The notes under the pieces: generated by a model
The model's database searches: none
Seen by the model: only the letters and a program-made list of their open reading frames with translations
What the model was told of the DNA's origin: nothing
Translations under genes and position numbers: made by a program
Part shown: one piece after another, positions 1-4,522 of the stretch
Layout of the letters: each line of letters starts with the position of its first letter
Numbering within the stretch: the stretch's first letter is position 1
Assembly: GCA_030147455.1 (NCBI GenBank)
Contig: JASKZU010000241.1
Span: forward strand, 1-6,479
Length of the DNA stretch: 6,479 nt
DNA from: Planococcus sp. (in: firmicutes)
GTDB taxonomy: Bacteria > Bacillota > Bacilli > Bacillales_A > Planococcaceae
Direction: 5' to 3'

Positions 1-56
1 GCTCGCAGGGCGGCTACGACCTGATTCAGCGCGTTATTGCAGAAAGCAATGTGTAA
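1..56 (+). CDS. hemC: Hydroxymethylbilane synthase (porphobilinogen deaminase), C-terminal end only
   Basis: Only the last 17 codons and the TAA stop (54-56) are present, in frame from base 3; the rest lies upstream of the window. The visible tail, GGYDLIQRVIAESNV, fits the end of HemC but would not identify it alone. The call rests mainly on position, because in Bacillales hemC directly precedes hemD and hemB in the hemAXCDBL operon. HemC is a cytosolic enzyme that joins four porphobilinogen molecules into linear hydroxymethylbilane, the substrate of the next gene's product. Its last 8 bases overlap the likely hemD start (ATG at 49), so the two are probably translationally coupled. No catalytic residue is visible in this fragment. 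Confidence 0.8.
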   Translation, partial: SQGGYDLIQRVIAESNV

Positions 57-735
57 ACAAAAGCCAACAATTATTTTTACAGGCAGCCGCATGCCGAAAG
101 AAGCTCAACAGCTTGCTGTTCGCTGCGGCGCTGCTGTTCAGTATATTCCGCTGATTGAAACGAAACTGATTGATACCGAGGTGCCGGATTTTGATCAATA
201 CGATTGGCTGATTTTTACGAGCCGCACCAGCGCAGAAGCATTCTGCCGCCTGACACCGCACGTCACCGCCAAACTGGCAGCTGTCGGCGATAAGACGGCT
301 GAGCTGCTTGCACAACACGGTTACTCGATTGATTTTATTCCGACTGTTTACAGCGCCGACGTGTTTGTCCAAGAGTTTCCTGAAGTTGCAGGAAACGCAC
401 GCTGTTTGTTTGTGCGCGGGACATTGGCGAAAGATACGATCTTGTCGATGCCGCTGAACATTGATGAATGGACGGTATACGATACAGTGAAAAAGCAGGA
501 CCAAGCTTCTCTATTGGCCAAGCTTGAAGATGTTACCGTCGTCTTTGCCAGTCCATCGGCTGTAGCCGCCTATACAGAAGCAGGCGGCGATTTCCGCCGG
601 ATCCAGGCAGCCGCGATCGGGCATATTACCGAAAAGGCGATACTTGATGCGGGCGGCGTAGTTCAATTCCGTCCCCATAAATATACGTACAGTGATGTTA
701 TCCATGAAATCATGAAAGGAAGTTGCAGCTCATGA
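49..735 (+). CDS. hemD: Uroporphyrinogen-III synthase
   Basis: Cytosolic enzyme that cyclises hydroxymethylbilane and inverts ring D to give uroporphyrinogen III, the common precursor of haem, sirohaem and cobalamin. The 228-residue product is poorly conserved, as is typical of HemD, but shows the two-lobed HemD pattern. Lobe motifs include WLIFTSRTSAEAF (about 53-65), AVGDKTAELL (78-87), an FVRG strand (121-124), VVFASPSAVAAY (164-175), AAIGHITEKAILDAG (188-202) and the C-terminal KYTYSDVI (211-218). It is slightly shorter than many homologues of about 250-260 residues. ATG at 49 is chosen because it overlaps the hemC stop. Only a weak AGAAAG lies upstream, so translation probably depends on ribosomes finishing hemC. 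A TTG at 37 would add four residues but has no ribosome binding site. The stop overlaps the hemB start (ATGA, 732-735). Identity is secure from motifs plus operon context. Confidence 0.93.
   Translation: MCKQKPTIIFTGSRMPKEAQQLAVRCGAAVQYIPLIETKLIDTEVPDFDQYDWLIFTSRTSAEAFCRLTPHVTAKLAAVGDKTAELLAQHGYSIDFIPTVYSADVFVQEFPEVAGNARCLFVRGTLAKDTILSMPLNIDEWTVYDTVKKQDQASLLAKLEDVTVVFASPSAVAAYTEAGGDFRRIQAAAIGHITEKAILDAGGVVQFRPHKYTYSDVIHEIMKGSCSS
715..722 (+). promoter_or_regulatory. Ribosome binding site of hemB
   Basis: AAAGGAAG lies inside the 3' end of hemD, 9 bases before the ATG at 732. This spacing supports ATG 732 as the hemB start over the in-frame TTG at 723, which begins directly after the site and would leave no spacer. 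Confidence 0.75.
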
Positions 736-1712
736 AAGATTTGAAATTTGACCGCCACCGCCGTTTGCGCAATTCAGTAAACCTTCGTGCGATGGTCCGT
801 GAAACATCAATTCAAAAAGAAGATTTTATTTATCCGATTTTCGTTGTTGAAGGAGAAAACATCAAACATGAAATTTCATCCATGCCGGGCGTCCATCATT
901 ATTCGATTGACCGTCTTGGCGAGGAATTGGACGAAGTAGTGGAACTCGGCATTCCTTCCGTTATTTTGTTTGGCGTACCGAAAGACAAAGACCCGGTCGG
1001 TTCAGAAGCTTATCACGACCACGCTATCACACAAGAAGCGATTCGTTTTGCTAAAGAACGCCATCCAGAACTTGTAGTCATCGCCGATACGTGCCTTTGC
1101 CAATACACAGACCACGGCCATTGCGGCGTGATTGAAGACGGGGTCATCCTTAATGACGAGTCGCTCGATTTGTTGGCGCGCACTGCCGTATCGCAGGCAA
1201 AAGCAGGAGCAGACATTATCGCCCCATCGAACATGATGGACGGGTTTGTGGCAGCGATCCGCTACGGATTGGATGAAGCTGGATTCAGCCACATTCCGAT
1301 TATGTCCTATGGCGTCAAATACGCCTCGGCTTATTACGGCCCGTTCCGTGAAGCTGCCCATTCCACACCGCAGTTCGGCGACCGCAAAACTTACCAGATG
1401 GATCCGGCAAACCGTATGGAAGCGCTGCGCGAAGCTTCTTCCGATGTGCAAGAAGGCGCAGATTTCATGATCGTCAAACCGGCATTGTCATATCTCGATA
1501 TTATCCGTGAAGTGCGCGATAACTTTGACATTCCGATTGTCGCTTATAACGTTTCCGGCGAATACGCTATGGTCAAAGCAGCTGCGCAAAACGGCTGGGT
1601 GGACGAGGAAAAAATCGTTTTGGAAACATTGCTCAGCATGAAACGTGCGGGCGCTGATATATTGATGTCGTACCATGCAAAAGATGCAGTACGCTGGCTG
1701 GAGGGGAAATAA
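732..1712 (+). CDS. hemB: Delta-aminolevulinic acid dehydratase (porphobilinogen synthase)
   Basis: Condenses two 5-aminolevulinate molecules into porphobilinogen in the cytosol; family members work as homo-octamers. The 326-residue product has the usual length. The two lysines that hold substrate as Schiff bases are K196 (in MSYGVKYASAYYGPFREA) and K249 (in MIVKPALSYLDI). The metal site is the cysteine type: C121, C123 and C131 in DTCLCQYTDHGHCG, which in the family binds catalytic zinc; the alternative Asp-rich magnesium type is ruled out. The N-terminal RHRRLR (8-13) and the late VSGEYAM (274-280) are also typical. Start ATG 732 forms an ATGA overlap with the hemD stop and has a good ribosome binding site at 715-722. 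The next gene begins one base after the TAA stop, consistent with one operon. Nothing appears truncated or missing. Confidence 0.98.
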   Translation: MKDLKFDRHRRLRNSVNLRAMVRETSIQKEDFIYPIFVVEGENIKHEISSMPGVHHYSIDRLGEELDEVVELGIPSVILFGVPKDKDPVGSEAYHDHAITQEAIRFAKERHPELVVIADTCLCQYTDHGHCGVIEDGVILNDESLDLLARTAVSQAKAGADIIAPSNMMDGFVAAIRYGLDEAGFSHIPIMSYGVKYASAYYGPFREAAHSTPQFGDRKTYQMDPANRMEALREASSDVQEGADFMIVKPALSYLDIIREVRDNFDIPIVAYNVSGEYAMVKAAAQNGWVDEEKIVLETLLSMKRAGADILMSYHAKDAVRWLEGK

Positions 1713-1713
1713 G

Positions 1714-3000
1714 ATGGGATACGAACGTTCAAAAGAAGCATTTGAAGAAGCGAAAACATTGATGCCCGGCGGTGTAAACAGCCCGGTCCGTGCATTTAAA
1801 TCGGTTAATATGGACCCGATTTTCATGCAGTCCGGAAGCGGCGCGACCATCAAGGACATCGACGGCAATACATATATCGATTATGTGCTGTCATGGGGGC
1901 CGCTGATTTTGGGTCATGCCCATCCCGAAGTAGTTGCTGCTATTCAAGAGCAGGCAACACTCGGCACTTCCTTCGGGGCACCAACCGAACTCGAAAATGA
2001 GATGGCGAAACTTGTCCAGGAACGCGTACCGTCGATTGAAATGATCCGCATGGTGTCATCCGGTACTGAAGCAACGATGAGTGCTCTTCGTGTGGCACGG
2101 GGCTATACAGGACGCAACAAAATTTTGAAGTTTGAAGGTTGCTATCACGGCCATGGCGACAGCTTGCTGATTAAAGCAGGGTCCGGCGTTGCGACGCTCG
2201 GCTTGCCGGATTCACCTGGTGTGCCGGAATCGGTCGCGAAAAATACGATTACCGTTCCGTACAACGATTTGGAAAGCGTGCGTCTTGCATTCCGTGAATA
2301 CGGCGACGACTTGGCGGCAGTTATTGTAGAACCAGTTGCCGGAAACATGGGCGTTGTCCCGCCGGAAGACGGCTTTTTGCAGGAACTTCGCAACTTGACG
2401 CACGAAAACGGCACTGTCCTTATTTTCGATGAAGTCATGACCGGGTTCCGCGTCGGCTATACATGTGCACAAGGACATTACAACGTAACACCGGATATGA
2501 CATGCCTCGGCAAAGTAATCGGCGGGGGGCTTCCTGTTGGTGCATTCGGCGGCAAACGTGAAATTATGGAACAAGTGGCTCCGAGCGGTTCGATTTACCA
2601 GGCCGGCACATTGTCCGGCAACCCGCTTGCAATGCGTGCCGGATTTGAAACGCTGTCGCGCTTGAATGAAGACAGTTATGAGTTATTCCGCGAGCGTGCT
2701 GACCAATTAGAGCAAGGCTTCCGAGAAGCTGCAGAAAAATACAATATCCCGCACACGGTCAATCGTGCCGGATCGATGATTGGATTTTTCTTCACGAACG
2801 AGAAAGTCACGAACTTTGAGACAGCCTCCACTTCTGATTTAGCATTGTTCGCCGACTATTACCGCTTGATGGCGGAAGAAGGCATTTTCCTGCCGCCGTC
2901 ACAGTTTGAAGGCATGTTCTTATCAACTGCCCATACACCAGAACACATCGAACGCACCGTCCAAGCGTTCCATACGGTATTTGAAAAACTGGCCCGGTAA
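1714..3000 (+). CDS. hemL: Glutamate-1-semialdehyde 2,1-aminomutase
   Basis: PLP-dependent class-III aminotransferase-fold enzyme that converts glutamate-1-semialdehyde to 5-aminolevulinate, the last step of the C5 route and the supply for HemB. The 428-residue product is standard length. Visible motifs are MPGGVNSPVRAF (17-28), SWGPLILGHAHP (60-71), SSGTEATMSALRVARG (115-130, phosphate-binding region), CYHGHGD (143-149), VIVEPVAGNMG (203-213), FDEVMTGFR with cofactor-binding D239, and CLGKVIGGGLPVGAFGG, whose K267 is the PLP Schiff-base lysine. The C-terminal GIFLPPSQFEGMFLSTAHT (390-408) is typical. ATG 1714 is chosen because GGAGGGG (1700-1706) sits 7 bases upstream; the reading frame stays open to 1675 inside hemB but has no comparable site. 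It is the last gene of the operon, followed 16 bases later by a terminator stem. Confidence 0.98.
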   Translation: MGYERSKEAFEEAKTLMPGGVNSPVRAFKSVNMDPIFMQSGSGATIKDIDGNTYIDYVLSWGPLILGHAHPEVVAAIQEQATLGTSFGAPTELENEMAKLVQERVPSIEMIRMVSSGTEATMSALRVARGYTGRNKILKFEGCYHGHGDSLLIKAGSGVATLGLPDSPGVPESVAKNTITVPYNDLESVRLAFREYGDDLAAVIVEPVAGNMGVVPPEDGFLQELRNLTHENGTVLIFDEVMTGFRVGYTCAQGHYNVTPDMTCLGKVIGGGLPVGAFGGKREIMEQVAPSGSIYQAGTLSGNPLAMRAGFETLSRLNEDSYELFRERADQLEQGFREAAEKYNIPHTVNRAGSMIGFFFTNEKVTNFETASTSDLALFADYYRLMAEEGIFLPPSQFEGMFLSTAHTPEHIERTVQAFHTVFEKLAR

Positions 3001-3015
3001 CGGTGAGAGCAAAAC

Positions 3016-3056
3016 TGCCTGCAAAAGTCACACTCGACTTTTTCAGGCATTTTTTT
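3016..3056 (+). terminator. Intrinsic terminator of the hem operon
   Basis: Bases 3016-3029 pair with 3036-3049 as a 14-position stem with one C-T mismatch (3022/3043), a 6-base loop (3030-3035) and a run of seven T (3050-3056). It begins 16 bases after the hemL stop and separates the hem operon from the next gene. Confidence 0.92.
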
Positions 3057-3082
3057 GTTTTAAAAAGCAATCCAATCTGCAA

Positions 3083-3111
3083 TGAAACAGCTTGCGTTTT
3101 TCTGTTAAAAT
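3083..3111 (+). promoter_or_regulatory. Probable extended -10 promoter of the membrane protein gene
   Basis: TGTTAAAAT (3103-3111) matches an extended -10 element: TG, one base, then TAAAAT at 3106-3111. The -35 match is poor (TGAAAC at 3083-3088, spacer 17), as extended -10 promoters tolerate. It follows the hem terminator directly. The predicted transcription start is about 3117-3119, which bears on where the downstream gene starts. Confidence 0.5.
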
Positions 3112-3149
3112 AAAATGAGATGTTTTTTAAAACGAAAGTTGGTATTTTT

Positions 3150-4199
3150 GTGAAACGGTTTCTTTTAACCCTGGCAATTGCACTGGCGGCTGGATTTCTC
3201 CTGAGCTTGACAGGTCTTTTCCTGCCGTGGTTGCTTGGTCCGATGGCGGCATTTCTCCTATTGCGCCAGGTTACAAACCTGCAGTTCTACTGGCCTAAAA
3301 TATTCCGTACAATCGGTTTGCTGCTGCTCGGCGTCCAAATCGGCGCATCGTTTACACGAGAATCGGTTTTGCTGATGATAGTGGATTTGCCGTATTTACT
3401 CGTCATGACAGTAGCAGTGGTCGCTTTTTCGCTGGCACTCGGCCTATTGTTCCAACGCATGACCCGCGTGACATTATCAACGGCGCTGCTCGGTTCAATG
3501 CCCGGCGGCTTGTCGCAGATGGTCGTCATTGCAGAAGACGTAAAATCCTCCAATGTGACGATTGTGTCTGTTATGCAGACGTTTCGCGTCTTGCTGATTG
3601 TTTTTGCCGTTCCGTTTGTGGCTTCTTTATTTGTGGGGCGCGGACCTGAACAAAGCGTCCAGTCGGGCTTTCAGTTTTCGCTGTATGTCACAGGCATTGC
3701 CCTTGTTTTAGGGTGTGTTTTTTACTGGGGCATGCGGCGAATTTCTTTCCCTGCAGTGGAGCTGATGGCGCCGGTGCTGGCGATGACAATTGTGCAGGCA
3801 ATCACGGGCAATGAATTGATTGCCATGCCTCCTGTTTTGATCGTTGCTGCACAAATCTTGATCGGAACACACCTTGGCTTATCGATGGAAAAGCTGAGCG
3901 AGTCGCTGAACAGCCGCCTGGCAGGAGCCGTTCTGCTGAACACGGTGCTTTTGATGATTTTCTCGGCAGGCCTTGCCTATGGGCTGCAGCTTGTCTTGCC
4001 GGGATATCTGTTTGTGGATTTGTTCCTGAGCGCTGCTCCCGGGGGCATGGCGGAAATGACGATTACGGCTTTAGAAGCGGGTGCGGATGTCCCGCTTGTG
4101 ACAAGCTTTCATTTGTTCCGGCTGTTTTTTATCCTTTTGGTGGCGGCCCCGGCCGTAGCTTACTATGTGAAAAAGCTTGACGCTAAATCAAGCTATTGA
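3150..4199 (+). CDS. AbrB-family (AbrB_dup) polytopic membrane protein of uncertain function
   Basis: The 349-residue protein is almost wholly hydrophobic, with about ten likely membrane segments from residue 4 to 340. It is internally duplicated. LLGSMPGGLSQMVVIAED (113-130) mirrors FLSAAPGGMAEMTITALE (292-309). VTIVSVMQTFRVLLIVFAVP (136-155) mirrors VPLVTSFHLFRLFFILLVAA (314-333). LLGVQIGASF (59-68) mirrors LIGTHLGLSM (237-246). This is the signature of the family databases call AbrB, AbrB_dup or 'ammonia monooxygenase'. Both names mislead, since it has no DNA-binding domain of the B. subtilis AbrB type and no oxygenase motif; a transport or membrane role is more likely but is inference. 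The start is uncertain. GTG 3150 gives a normal MKRFLLTLAIALAAG N-terminus, with only a weak GAAAGTTGG upstream. ATG 3120 would add ten residues but lies almost on the predicted transcription start. The gene stands alone between a terminator and the valS promoter. Confidence 0.85.
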   Translation: MKRFLLTLAIALAAGFLLSLTGLFLPWLLGPMAAFLLLRQVTNLQFYWPKIFRTIGLLLLGVQIGASFTRESVLLMIVDLPYLLVMTVAVVAFSLALGLLFQRMTRVTLSTALLGSMPGGLSQMVVIAEDVKSSNVTIVSVMQTFRVLLIVFAVPFVASLFVGRGPEQSVQSGFQFSLYVTGIALVLGCVFYWGMRRISFPAVELMAPVLAMTIVQAITGNELIAMPPVLIVAAQILIGTHLGLSMEKLSESLNSRLAGAVLLNTVLLMIFSAGLAYGLQLVLPGYLFVDLFLSAAPGGMAEMTITALEAGADVPLVTSFHLFRLFFILLVAAPAVAYYVKKLDAKSSY

Positions 4200-4206
4200 G
4201 TACAAT
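4177..4206 (+). promoter_or_regulatory. Sigma-A-type promoter of the valS leader
   Basis: TTGACG (4177-4182) and TACAAT (4201-4206) each match the sigma-A consensus at five of six positions, with an 18-base spacer. The -35 lies inside the last codons of the upstream membrane protein gene and the -10 starts two bases after its stop. Transcription should start near 4212-4214, giving a leader of about 310 bases. A 7-bp inverted repeat (4174-4180 / 4188-4194) overlaps the -35. Confidence 0.82.
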
Positions 4207-4212
4207 AAGAGC

Positions 4213-4458
4213 AACAGGATATTTATGCGTAGATGAGGATAGTAAAGTGTCGGGATCATTTCAGAGAGAAAGCCGGTTGGTGAAAGGCTTTCATGGTCCA
4301 TACTTGAATGTCACCTCGGAGCAGTGGCCGTGAAGCGAGTAGCGGCGACCGGATGCGAATCCGTTATCGAACTTGAGAGCCGGGCGCAATTTACCCGTGT
4401 ATAAAGGTGGTACCGCGAAAAACTCCTTCGTCCTTTACGTGACGACAGGAGTTTTTTT
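4213..4458 (+). ncRNA. T-box leader sensing tRNA-Val, upstream of valS
   Basis: This cis-acting riboregulator lets transcription continue into valS when uncharged tRNA-Val accumulates. Stem I can be traced in full. GAGG 4235-4238 pairs with CCTC 4314-4317. AGTA 4241-4244 faces the specifier loop. Helices 4245-4250/4300-4305 and 4253-4259/4293-4299 follow, with an AGAGA bulge (4263-4267). The apical helix 4268-4274/4286-4292 closes a loop holding GTTG (4276-4279, the GNUG motif). The specifier is GTC (4310-4312) followed by A, a valine codon that agrees with the downstream gene. A Stem II candidate is 4327-4330/4343-4346, followed by hairpin 4350-4354/4359-4363; Stem III is 4381-4384/4394-4397. 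The T-box sequence AAGGTGGTACCGCG (4404-4417) contains TGGT (4408-4411), which pairs with the ACCA end of uncharged tRNA. The antiterminator pairs 4403-4407 with 4432-4436 and 4415-4417 with 4429-4431 around the 7-base bulge 4408-4414. The 5' boundary is approximate. Confidence 0.97.
4418..4458 (+). terminator. Regulated intrinsic terminator of the valS T-box
   Basis: AAAAACTCCT (4418-4427) pairs with AGGAGTTTTT (4447-4456) and TCGTC (4428-4432) pairs with GACGA (4441-4445). C4446 is bulged, the loop is 4433-4440, and a T run extends to 4458. Bases 4429-4432 are shared with the antiterminator's 3' strand, so the two folds exclude each other: charged tRNA-Val favours this terminator, uncharged tRNA the antiterminator. 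Confidence 0.95.
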
Positions 4459-4490
4459 GTACCCAATTTTTCAGGTTCAGCACTAAACAA

Positions 4491-4515
4491 AGCTGGTTTA
4501 CCGGCTAAAAGGAGG
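4491..4515 (+). promoter_or_regulatory. Small hairpin abutting the valS ribosome binding site
   Basis: AGCTGG (4491-4496) can pair with CCGGCT (4501-4506), with one G-T wobble, around a TTTA loop. It ends two bases before the very strong AAAGGAGG site (4508-4515), which lies 7 bases from the valS ATG. The hairpin leaves the site free. A role in mRNA stability or after leader processing is only a guess. Confidence 0.45.
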
Positions 4516-4522
4516 AAAATGG

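Noticed and set aside
34..504. Minus-strand open frame of about 156 codons opposite hemD
   Set aside because: It has no recognisable domain or context, and hemD on the other strand is well supported.
1002..1451. Minus-strand open frame of about 149 codons opposite hemB
   Set aside because: It is the antisense shadow of strongly conserved HemB coding sequence, including its cysteine metal site.
4174..4194. Inverted repeat considered as a terminator for the membrane protein gene
   Set aside because: It is only 7 bp and lacks a following T run; it is reported instead as a possible operator or 3'-end stem.
4519..4521. ATG four bases upstream of the valS start
   Set aside because: It is out of frame with valS and too close to the AAAGGAGG site; ATG 4523 has the right spacing and frame.
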